This document shows, piece by piece, positions 18,743 to 26,182 of a DNA stretch of 64,000 nucleotides; position 1 is the stretch's first letter; each line of letters begins with the position of its first letter. Under the pieces are notes generated by a model. The model saw only the letters and a list, made by a program, of their open reading frames with translations, was not told where the DNA came from and ran no database searches. Both the position numbers and the translations under genes were made by a program. Source of the DNA: Rhizobiaceae bacterium (GTDB lineage Bacteria; Pseudomonadota; Alphaproteobacteria; Rhizobiales; Rhizobiaceae); assembly GCA_029212415.1 (NCBI GenBank), contig JARGOF010000003.1:1-64000 (forward strand), read 5' to 3'.

Positions 18743-19756
18743 TTACTGAATGCTGCCTATGCGTCGCAGGAAGACACGATGGGATTCCACCAGGGCAGCC
18801 GCTTCAGGTGTCTTGGCGGCCCAGCCGTCCCAGGCGCGTTGCGCGCCGGCGCGGAATTCCGCAAGATCCTTGGGGGACCATGTATGCAGGGTAATGCCCT
18901 TTGCCTGCAGATCGGTTGCCGCTTCAGCATTGGCAATATTGATAGTCAAAGCTGTTTTGAGGGCAAGTGCCTGTGTCGCAGTCTCGATGATGGCCTGGAT
19001 ATCTGGCGGGAAATTGTTCCAGACATCCAGGTTGAACGTCACATGGTCCACCGGCATGGAGTGGAAGCCGGGGTAGGTTGCATGTTTGACGATGTCATAG
19101 AGACCCAGGTTCACATTGTTCGCCAGATTTGAAGCGTCGGCACCGTCAATGATGCCGGTTTCAAGTGCGGTGAAGATTTCAGTGAAATCCATCACGATGG
19201 GAGACGCGCCAAGTTCGGCGAAAATTTCGGTTTCCAAACCGGGCGGTGAGCGGAATTTCCAATCTTTCAGATCTTCCGGTCCGCGCAGAGGGCGGGATGA
19301 TGAAAGCGATTCCTGGCCACCGGTCCACCAGCCGACAAGATGCATGTTATGGGCTTCGTAAAGTTCGTTGGCAGCCTCCTCACCACCACCAAAATAGAAA
19401 AAGCTGTAGAGTTCCCAGGGGTCATTGTAGCCGCCCATCGGGTCACCAACGAACTGAAATGCCGGGTTTTTGCCAGTCTGATAGGCGCCACCGTGCATTT
19501 CGCCATCCAGAATGCCCGTGGCAGCGGCATCAAATCCTTCAACGGTGGCAACAACGGCTGATGACCAGAACATTTCTATGTCTACGCGACCACCGGACAT
19601 GGCTTCGACATTGGCGATGAATTCCTGCGCCAATTTGCCCGAGACGGACTCGGCTGCATATTGGGTTTGCATACGAAGGTCGAATTCAGCGGCTTGCGCG
19701 CCGGCGACCAAAACTGCAGATGCGGCAACGCTTGCAGCGAGGTGTATCAGTTTCAT
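18743..19756 (-). CDS. TRAP transporter solute-binding protein (DctP family)
   Basis: A 337-residue periplasmic protein with a clear signal peptide (MKLIHLAASVAASAVLVAGAQA, cleaved before AEFDLRMQ). The DctP fold markers follow: QEFIANVEAMSGGRVDIEMFWS, the conserved arginine region LKDWKFRSPPGLETEIFAELGASPI, and EIFTALETGIIDGADASNLANN. The ATG at 19756 has GGGAGG upstream, and the in-frame start at 19795 was rejected. It captures the substrate for the two permeases downstream and is divergent from a GntR regulator that probably controls it. Confidence 0.92.
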   Translation of the reverse strand: MKLIHLAASVAASAVLVAGAQAAEFDLRMQTQYAAESVSGKLAQEFIANVEAMSGGRVDIEMFWSSAVVATVEGFDAAATGILDGEMHGGAYQTGKNPAFQFVGDPMGGYNDPWELYSFFYFGGGEEAANELYEAHNMHLVGWWTGGQESLSSSRPLRGPEDLKDWKFRSPPGLETEIFAELGASPIVMDFTEIFTALETGIIDGADASNLANNVNLGLYDIVKHATYPGFHSMPVDHVTFNLDVWNNFPPDIQAIIETATQALALKTALTINIANAEAATDLQAKGITLHTWSPKDLAEFRAGAQRAWDGWAAKTPEAAALVESHRVFLRRIGSIQ

Positions 19757-19835
19757 GTTTTCCTCCCAGAAATGAATGCGGTGACCTGAAGTCACGCGCC
19801 TTTTGATGTGCGGTGAAATCTCAACACCATTACGC

Positions 19836-19897
19836 TGGTATACACATTATATCAGTAGGTCAAGTTTGGTATGCATGCTATAATATTTGGTATACCA
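19836..19897. promoter_or_regulatory. Three TGGTAT(A/G)C boxes between dctP and gntR
   Basis: TGGTATAC at 19836-19843, TGGTATGC from 19867 and the perfect palindrome TGGTATACCA at 19888-19897 lie in the AT-rich gap between the divergent dctP (19756) and gntR (19964) genes. The arrangement fits cooperative binding by the adjacent FCD-type GntR protein to both promoters (inference). Confidence 0.55.
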
Positions 19898-19963
19898 TAT
19901 AAAATATACATCTAAGGCGCTTGTGAAGCCAGAGAAAGCGACATAGGAAAAGCCGAGGATTTT

Positions 19964-20671
19964 TTGAACCGAGATAGTGACGTGAAAGAAAACGAAAAAC
20001 AGACGATCAAGATGCCGGCGCTGGCCCGTCAGCGCCTGGGGAACCAGGTGGCAGATGTGCTGCGCGCTCAGATTTTGCTGGGGCAACTGAAGCCTGGTGA
20101 TGTAATTCCGGAGCGCGAAACCTCCGCCGCATTGGGTGTCAGTCGAACGCCCCTGCGTGAGGCTTTGCTGGTTTTGGAAGCGGAAGGGCTGATAGAGATG
20201 TCGCCCTCCAAAAGCCCGGTGGTGGCAAATCCAAGTCTTCTCGAACTGACTGAAATGCTGCTGGTGCAATCTGCACTGGAGGCTTTGGCGGGCGAAATTG
20301 CCTGCAGCAAGGCGACGCAGAGCGATATCGAGGCCATTGAAGAGATACACAACAGAATGGTCGCGACGGCCCAGGATGCTGACCCGATTACATTCTTTCA
20401 GATTGACATGTCTTTTCATGAAGCGGTTGTTGCGGCTTCCAAAAATGAAGCTCTTATCAAGACGCACAACCGCTTTCATGTGCGGCTTTGGCGCGCCCGT
20501 TTTCTGACGGCCGGCAAGGTGGCCACGCGGGAAGTATCCGTGGCCGACCATGCGTCGATCGTGAAAGGGCTGCGCGCGCGCGACGAGCAAAAAGTCTCCG
20601 GCAGCATGCGGGATCATTTGAGAAAGGTCATCGACAATGTGACCGCCATGTACGCGCAGCAGAAAACCTGA
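19964..20671 (+). CDS. GntR-family regulator, FadR/FCD type
   Basis: A 235-residue protein with the GntR winged HTH (IPERETSAALGVSRTPLREALLVLEAEGLIEM) and an FCD domain (EALAGEIACSKA, FFQIDMSFHEAVVAASKN, DHASIVKGLRARDEQ). I used the TTG at 19964 because GAGG precedes it by 5 nt; a later ATG at 20012 would still give a complete HTH. It is divergent from the TRAP genes and in the same direction as the SDR at 20768. It most likely represses both in the absence of the imported substrate. Confidence 0.88.
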   Translation: MNRDSDVKENEKQTIKMPALARQRLGNQVADVLRAQILLGQLKPGDVIPERETSAALGVSRTPLREALLVLEAEGLIEMSPSKSPVVANPSLLELTEMLLVQSALEALAGEIACSKATQSDIEAIEEIHNRMVATAQDADPITFFQIDMSFHEAVVAASKNEALIKTHNRFHVRLWRARFLTAGKVATREVSVADHASIVKGLRARDEQKVSGSMRDHLRKVIDNVTAMYAQQKT

Positions 20672-20767
20672 GGACAAGGCCGATTTATCCATTGCGTCGC
20701 GGCAAGGCGCATCAATCGATGCATCGGGCAGAGCTGCGAAGGATTGAATTCACCGGGAAGAGGTTTC

Positions 20768-21577
20768 ATGCATTCTGATCAATTTGATGTTTCAGACACG
20801 ATTGTTCTGGTTTCCGGCGGAAGCCGTGGCATCGGGTTGGCCGCAGCGGCCGAATTTGTCCGACGGGGCGCTAGGGTGATCATCACCGGGCGCAATGAAG
20901 ACAGTTTGCGCGGGGCCTGTGCCACGGCGCCAAAGGGGGCACATGACATGGATTTTGCCACCTGCGACGTTGCCGATAGCGATGCGATCAATGCCTGCGT
21001 TGATACCGTTGCGCAAAAATACGGCCGCATCGACACTTTGATCAATTGCGCCGGCATCAATATCCGCAAACCGGCGGTCGATTTCACGCCGCAGGAATAT
21101 GACCAGATCATGGATATCAATCTGCGCGGTGCCTTTTTCATGGCGCAGGCCGTGGGCAAGATGATGATTGCGGCGGGCAAGGGCAACCAGATCAATATCG
21201 ACAGTCTTTCGACGCTGACATCGCTTGCCCGTGTTGCACCCTACAGCATGTCAAAGGCGGGACTTGGCAATATGACCCGCGCGCTTGCGCTGGAATGGGG
21301 CAGGTTTGGCATTCGGGTGAACGGCGTGGCGCCTGGGTTCATCCTTACGGACCTCACAGAAAAATTGTGGGCTGATCCGAATTTGCAAGCCTGGAACAAG
21401 ACGGTGGCGCCGCTCCAGCGCATGGGCGAAGTGGATGATCTGACAGGCGCAATGGTCTTTCTGGCGTCACCTGCCGCAGCCTTCATGACCGGCCAGATCC
21501 TGCGTATAGACGGCGGAATCTCCGCCGGGATCAATTGGCCGATTGATCAGGATTTTGCAGTCACGCTGAAGGACTGA
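20768..21577 (+). CDS. Short-chain dehydrogenase/reductase (SDR)
   Basis: A 269-residue classical SDR with the glycine-rich NAD(P) motif VSGGSRGIGLAAA, the NAG-like INCAGINIRKPA, a catalytic serine in INIDSLS, the YxxxK pair in PYSMSKAGL and the C-terminal MTGQILRIDGGISAG. The nearest well-known groups are gluconate/glucose and 3-oxoacyl reductases. The ATG at 20768 follows AGAGG. Its position downstream of gntR and near the TRAP transporter suggests oxidation of the imported hydroxy acid or polyol (inference). Confidence 0.9.
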   Translation: MHSDQFDVSDTIVLVSGGSRGIGLAAAAEFVRRGARVIITGRNEDSLRGACATAPKGAHDMDFATCDVADSDAINACVDTVAQKYGRIDTLINCAGINIRKPAVDFTPQEYDQIMDINLRGAFFMAQAVGKMMIAAGKGNQINIDSLSTLTSLARVAPYSMSKAGLGNMTRALALEWGRFGIRVNGVAPGFILTDLTEKLWADPNLQAWNKTVAPLQRMGEVDDLTGAMVFLASPAAAFMTGQILRIDGGISAGINWPIDQDFAVTLKD

Positions 21578-21693
21578 AGTTTTTCGCGCGCTTATCCCGG
21601 GTGCTCCAGTTCCTAAACTGTCCGAGGCTCTCTCCGGCGATCATGATGTTGGCAAGGTCGATATGGTCGATCGCCTGAACCGTCCATTGGCGG

Positions 21694-22071
21694 GATGTGC
21701 GCTTCTGCGTTGAAGCTCTGCAGGAAGCGATCACCCTGTTCGGCACGCCTGAGATATTGAGCACCGATCAGGGCAGTCAGTTCACCAGTGCCGAATGTAT
21801 CAATGTCCTGCACGAGGCTGGGATCAGGATATCCATGGACGGACGGGGCCGGTGTATGGACAACATCTTTACAGAACGGCTATGGGGGGCGCTCAAATAT
21901 GATTGCACTTATTTGCATGAAATGGACGACGGGTTCATCGCCAAGCGTCATATACATAAAGGGATCAGCTTTCATAATACCTAACGCCCGCACGCGACTT
22001 TCAACGGCAGAACGCCTGATGAAGTCTATGGGCCTGATGGCAATGAAAAAGACGAGAAACTGGCAGCATGA
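21694..22071 (+). pseudogene. IS3-family transposase OrfB remnant
   Basis: The frame encodes the C-terminal part of an IS3-family integrase core: FCVEALQEAITLFGTPEI, STDQGSQFTSAE with the second catalytic Asp, ISMDGRGRCMDNIFTERLWGALKY with the catalytic Glu, then YLHEMDDG. An in-frame TAA at 21982 replaces one codon in the segment normally reading YNxxRPH. Homology resumes directly in the same frame (RPHATFNGRTPDEVYG) until TGA 22069-22071. The N-terminal half, including the first catalytic Asp, and OrfA are missing. This is a dead fragment, not an active element. Confidence 0.8.
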
Positions 22072-22250
22072 TCAATATGTCGAATACACCTTAACCGGGC
22101 TGTCAAGCTGTCCGGAAAACCGGGACCACCTCACTCCACTTTATAAGAGCAAATCCACCAATGGTTGGAAAGGGAGGGTTTTCAGTGCAACAAACAATGT
22201 GATCCAATCGATAGCCGACGTTTCAAAACTGTGAACGGGCGTCGTTTGTC

Positions 22251-23762
22251 ATGTGGGGCCCGTGCGGCAAATTCAGGCTATCAACGCGAATGGAAAAGAT
22301 GGTTCCTTCTCAAACAGATTTGAAAACTTACCCAGACGGGCAGGATGATCCGAGCACTGATCCTGTCAGGTGGCGAATTCTGGCTGTTCTGCTGGTAACA
22401 ATTTTCATGACGTTGATCAGCGTTAGCATTGTCAACGTCGCCCTGCCGGCGATTCGTTTGGGGTTGAATGCAACGCAATCCGATCTCCAGTGGGTACTGT
22501 CTGGCTTTGCACTGACATTCGGCGTGGTGCTCGTGGCCGCCGGACGTGCAGGCGACATCATGGGACGGGGAGGGCTGTTCCTGATCGGTGTAGCCATCTT
22601 TACTGCCTCGTCGGTAGCGGCGGGTTTGGCACCCAGTGCTGAATGGCTCAATGCAGCGCGTTTTGCGCAGGGAATTGGTTCTGGGTTGCTGAACCCTCAA
22701 GGACTGGGGATGATCCAGCATTATTTCAGGGGAGATGCACGGGGGCGAGCGTTCGGGTATTTTGGCACGACCGTTGGCCTGTCTGTGGCGATTGGTCCGG
22801 TCCTGGGCGGCCTTCTGATTGAACTCGGTGGGACAGAAATCGGTTGGCGTCTCACGTTTCTTGTGAATGTCCCTATCGGTCTCACCGCGATCATTCTAGG
22901 GCTGCTTTGGTTTCCTCGCCCCTTGATTGTGCGTCTGCCAAGAACCGGAAGCGGGCTGCGTTCGCTTGACCCTGTTGGCGCGGTTCTTCTGGCATTGGCC
23001 GTGCTTGCCGTATTGTTTCCTTTTGTCGAAGGCCGTGGCGGTGCGTTGATCTGGTTGCTGCTGCCTGTTGGCATACTGTTGGTCTGGCTTTGGCTCTTGT
23101 GGGAACGCAGGTATGTTCGACTGGGTTTAAAGCCGATGGTTGACCTCAAGATTTTTTCGACCCGCAGCTACACCAATGGAATCACGATCATGGCCTTGTA
23201 TTTCATGGGTGTCACCAGCGTCTGGGTGCTGGTGGCGCTGTATGTGCAGGAAGGTGATGGCAAAACTGCGCTGCAATCTGCAGTCTTCAGCATTCCCGCT
23301 GCATTGCTGTCGGCCTATGCCGCCCATTGGGCCGGAAGTCGGGTGGGGCGTTTTGGCCGCAAATTGGTGATCGGCGGTCTGATTGTGGCGCTGGTCGGCC
23401 TCGGGATAAGCATCGCTGTAGTGATCCAGGTCGATGCGGGACACCTAAGCGTCTGGTGGTTGATGGGGTCGCTGTCCCTGATTGGCGTGGCGCAGGGAAC
23501 AGTGATCAGCCCCAACCAAACACTGACGCTCGCAGAGGTGCCGCTGGACTATGCAGGAAGTTCAGGGGCCATCATGCAGACGGGCCAGCGGATCGGCACG
23601 GCTGTCGGTATTGCGGTTATCACCGCGGCGCTGTTTTCGACGATTGCGGTGGCCTCATGGACTGTGGCCATGATTGTGGGATTCAGCCTGATCGCGGTCG
23701 TGGTGGCGCTGGCGCTGCTCGTGGCGATCAAAGATTTGCGCGACCGCAAGCAGGTGACATGA
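22251..23762 (+). CDS. MFS efflux transporter, DHA2 (14-TMS, EmrB/QacA-like)
   Basis: A protein of up to 503 residues with about 14 hydrophobic segments, placing it in the DHA2 drug:H+ antiporter family. Diagnostic parts are SIVNVALPAIRLGLNATQSDLQWVLSGFALTFGVVLVAAGRAGDIMGR (segments 1-2 with motif A), then FAQGIGSGLLNPQGLGMIQHYF and GYFGTTVGLSVAIGPVLGGLL (motif C). The true start could be ATG 22251, 22290 or 22299; none has a strong RBS. It begins just after the IS remnant. A 39-codon ORF overlaps its stop by 4 bp. The exported compound is unknown. Confidence 0.88.
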   Translation: MWGPCGKFRLSTRMEKMVPSQTDLKTYPDGQDDPSTDPVRWRILAVLLVTIFMTLISVSIVNVALPAIRLGLNATQSDLQWVLSGFALTFGVVLVAAGRAGDIMGRGGLFLIGVAIFTASSVAAGLAPSAEWLNAARFAQGIGSGLLNPQGLGMIQHYFRGDARGRAFGYFGTTVGLSVAIGPVLGGLLIELGGTEIGWRLTFLVNVPIGLTAIILGLLWFPRPLIVRLPRTGSGLRSLDPVGAVLLALAVLAVLFPFVEGRGGALIWLLLPVGILLVWLWLLWERRYVRLGLKPMVDLKIFSTRSYTNGITIMALYFMGVTSVWVLVALYVQEGDGKTALQSAVFSIPAALLSAYAAHWAGSRVGRFGRKLVIGGLIVALVGLGISIAVVIQVDAGHLSVWWLMGSLSLIGVAQGTVISPNQTLTLAEVPLDYAGSSGAIMQTGQRIGTAVGIAVITAALFSTIAVASWTVAMIVGFSLIAVVVALALLVAIKDLRDRKQVT

Positions 23763-23878
23763 AGAAACCGAAATTCACAGACAGCTGGTTTGAAGTTTTG
23801 GTGGATGATCCCAAAAGCAGGGGCGGCGTGTCGGTGACGCAGGCAAACCTCGTGGAAACCCCGCTCATAGGAGCCTAA
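23759..23878 (+). CDS. Putative 39-residue protein coupled to the MFS gene
   Basis: The ATG at 23759 overlaps the TGA of the MFS gene (ATGA), so translation would be coupled. The product starts MKKPKFTDSWFEVLVDDP, continues KSRGG and ends VTQANLVETPLIGA. I do not recognise a family. A charged first half, a GG in the middle and a neutral second half resemble a leader-core peptide next to an exporter, but that is speculative. It could also be a chance ORF. Confidence 0.4.
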   Translation: MKKPKFTDSWFEVLVDDPKSRGGVSVTQANLVETPLIGA

Positions 23879-23882
23879 TTCA

Positions 23883-24044
23883 TTGCCGTTTGGTATTACG
23901 CGTCCTCAAGGCGTTGATGATCAAATGGAAACATTTGATGGCGGAAAGCCGGTTCACCCGACCTGTCTTGTTTGCTCAACTGGACGCGTCGCGCAGCGCG
24001 ATGTGGTGCATCGGGCAAGCGGCACACCAAAGCCTTGCCAGTGA
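23883..24044 (+). CDS. Possible 53-residue small protein with CxxC motif
   Basis: A TTG at 23883 lies 9 nt after GGAG and opens a 53-residue frame containing TRPQGVDDQMETFDGGKPVHPTCLVC in several pieces: an acidic Met-Glu-Thr stretch, a GG pair, then a CxxC and a final Cys. It starts 4 bp after the stop of the previous small ORF. I cannot assign a family, and the non-ATG start lowers confidence. The remaining sequence to 24323, about 280 bp, contains nothing I recognise. Confidence 0.25.
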   Translation: MPFGITRPQGVDDQMETFDGGKPVHPTCLVCSTGRVAQRDVVHRASGTPKPCQ

Positions 24045-24323
24045 ACAGGGGGCGACTTTCCCCACCCATTGAAGAAGGAATAACGTTCTATTTATTTGCA
24101 TGAGAGGGCCGGTTCAATAAAAGAATGGGCGATTTTGCACGCTGCTCGCATTGATCTGCGCTTATGGTGGTAAAATTGAATTACGCATCCAATTCTGCCT
24201 CCCGGTGTGACCGTGGAGCCTCCTCCTCTCGGCAATTGATGAAGCTGTACAGCAGCATATGCTTATCGATTTTGCCAAAATGCGCATTGAGCAGCCAAAG
24301 CAGCGCCACTGCATGGAGATGGA

Positions 24324-25967
24324 TCAAGCTTCCGGGTTCACCCGCCGTTCAGAAGCTTTGCCATCCTTCGCCTTGATGATTGCCGCGGCCTTTTCGGCAA
24401 TCATGATTGTCGGGGCATTCGTATTCCCTCCGATGAGGGTGGGCATGATGGAGGCGTCGACCACGCGCAGGCCTTCTATGCCAATGACCTTGAGTTGCGG
24501 GTCGACCACGGCCATGTCGTCGATGCCCATCTTGCAGGTGCCGACGGGGTGGTAGATCGTATCGGCCCGCTGCCTGATCTGGGCGCGCAGCGCGTCGTCG
24601 TCGAGGCCTGAATAGGGGTAGATATCGTCGTGGCGCCAGGGCTCCAGGGCAGGGGCCTCCATGATCTGGCGGGCCATTTTGACTCCGGCCAGCAGGCTGT
24701 CCTCGTCGCGCTGGTCTGACAGATATCTCGGATCAATGCGCGGTGGCGAGAGGGGGTTTTTGTCAAACAGGCCGACCTCACCACGTGCATGGGGTCTCAG
24801 CAGACAGGTGTGGCAGCTATATCCGTATTGGAAGTGCATGTGGCGGTTGTGGTCATCGACAAGGGCGACCACAAAATGCAGCTGTATGTCCGGGCGGTCC
24901 AGTGCGGCGTCGGATTTGAGGAATGCGCCGGCTTCCGCCATGGGGGAGGCAAATTTGCCTGTACCCTTGCGAAACCACTCAAGAGCGGCGGCAATCTGCT
25001 TGTCGGCCCGTTTCAGGGTGATGCCGACCAGATCGCTGGAGCGGCTGGTGCTCAACAGGACAAAATCCAGATGGTCCTGGAGGTTCTGCCCGACGCCGGG
25101 CAATGCGTGTTGCAGGGCGATATCGTGCTGTTTCAGGATCTCTGGTGGGCCAATGCCCGACAGAAGCAGCAATTGCGGGGAATTGAAGGTGCCGGCGCTC
25201 AGGATGACTTCCCGGTTTGCCCTGATCTGGTGCAGGGTTTTTGCCTGTTGGTATTCGACGCCAACGGCCCGCTTGCCTTCAAGCAGGATCCGCGTGACGT
25301 GCACATGGGTGATGATTGTCAGGTTGGGGCGCGCTTCCACCGGGTGCAGATAGGCGGCAGCGGCTGAACAGCGCTCGCCATTGCGGTTGCCGCCATGAAA
25401 CTGCGTGACCTGATAGAGGCCTGCGCCTTCCTGTTCAACGCCATTGAAATCCTCATTGTGGGGGATCTGGCATTGCCCGGCGGCGTCGATAAAGGCGTGG
25501 CTGACGGGCAGGGGTGATCGCTGGTCGGAAACCTGCAGGGGGCCACCAACGCCATGCAAAGCGTCGCTGCCACGTTCGTTGTTTTCGGATGCGGTGAAAT
25601 CGTCCAGCACCTCGTCGAAGGACCAGCCGTCGCAGCCCAGATCGGCCCAATGGTCATAATCGGCGCGATGACCGCGCACATAGAGCATGGCGTTGATGGC
25701 ACTCGAACCGCCGAGCGCCTTGCCCCGGGGCTGAAATCCCTTGCGTCCATCGAGGCCCGGTTGAGGCACTGTTTCGAAGGCCCAATTGTTCAATTTGACC
25801 GGCCAGCCGGAAATCATCGCGGCAACGCCGGCAGGCATGCGCACCAAAAGACCCTTGCCGTCTCCTCCGGCTTCCAGCAGGCAGACAGAAACGCCGGGAT
25901 CCTCGCTCAGCCGATTGGCCAGCACGCAGCCTGCCGAGCCTCCGCCGACAATGATGTAATCGTACAA
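24324..25967 (-). CDS. GMC-family FAD-dependent oxidoreductase (alcohol/choline dehydrogenase-like)
   Basis: A protein of about 547 residues. The FAD-binding motif is at the very N-terminus (YDYIIVGGGSAGCVLANRLSEDP). The GMC signatures follow (GRGKALGGSSAINAMLYVRGH; SAGTFNSPQLLLLSGIG) and then the C-terminal catalytic HPVGTCKMG and MPTLIGGNTNAPTIMIAEKAA. I chose the TTG at 25967 because homology begins exactly there and AAGG precedes it; upstream in-frame starts (26183, 26066) add non-conserved sequence. Relatives include choline dehydrogenase and the AlkJ-type alcohol dehydrogenase. It is divergent from an alkylsulfatase, which suggests a primary long-chain alcohol as substrate (inference). 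Confidence 0.9.
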   Translation of the reverse strand: MYDYIIVGGGSAGCVLANRLSEDPGVSVCLLEAGGDGKGLLVRMPAGVAAMISGWPVKLNNWAFETVPQPGLDGRKGFQPRGKALGGSSAINAMLYVRGHRADYDHWADLGCDGWSFDEVLDDFTASENNERGSDALHGVGGPLQVSDQRSPLPVSHAFIDAAGQCQIPHNEDFNGVEQEGAGLYQVTQFHGGNRNGERCSAAAAYLHPVEARPNLTIITHVHVTRILLEGKRAVGVEYQQAKTLHQIRANREVILSAGTFNSPQLLLLSGIGPPEILKQHDIALQHALPGVGQNLQDHLDFVLLSTSRSSDLVGITLKRADKQIAAALEWFRKGTGKFASPMAEAGAFLKSDAALDRPDIQLHFVVALVDDHNRHMHFQYGYSCHTCLLRPHARGEVGLFDKNPLSPPRIDPRYLSDQRDEDSLLAGVKMARQIMEAPALEPWRHDDIYPYSGLDDDALRAQIRQRADTIYHPVGTCKMGIDDMAVVDPQLKVIGIEGLRVVDASIMPTLIGGNTNAPTIMIAEKAAAIIKAKDGKASERRVNPEA

Positions 25968-26182
25968 TCGCTTTGCCTTCCAGGATGGTTGTTTCAGGGG
26001 TGGAGGATATCGCCTGCGCTGACCAATGAAAACTGACAGGACAGATTTTACTGTTTCGGTTTTCATTTTCGCAGGCCTATTTTGACAGGCAATCACGATC
26101 TTATGCACAGGCAAAAATGCCGGCGCATGATCAGCTCTGCTATAGGGAATCCGGGCGTAATCAATTTTGGGGGCGGAAACCA

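Noticed and set aside
24045-24323. Short frames between the small ORFs and the GMC gene
   Set aside because: A frame containing IDEAVQQHMLIDFAKMRIEQPKQRH looks protein-like but has no start with an RBS and runs into the GMC gene in antisense; I cannot support a gene.
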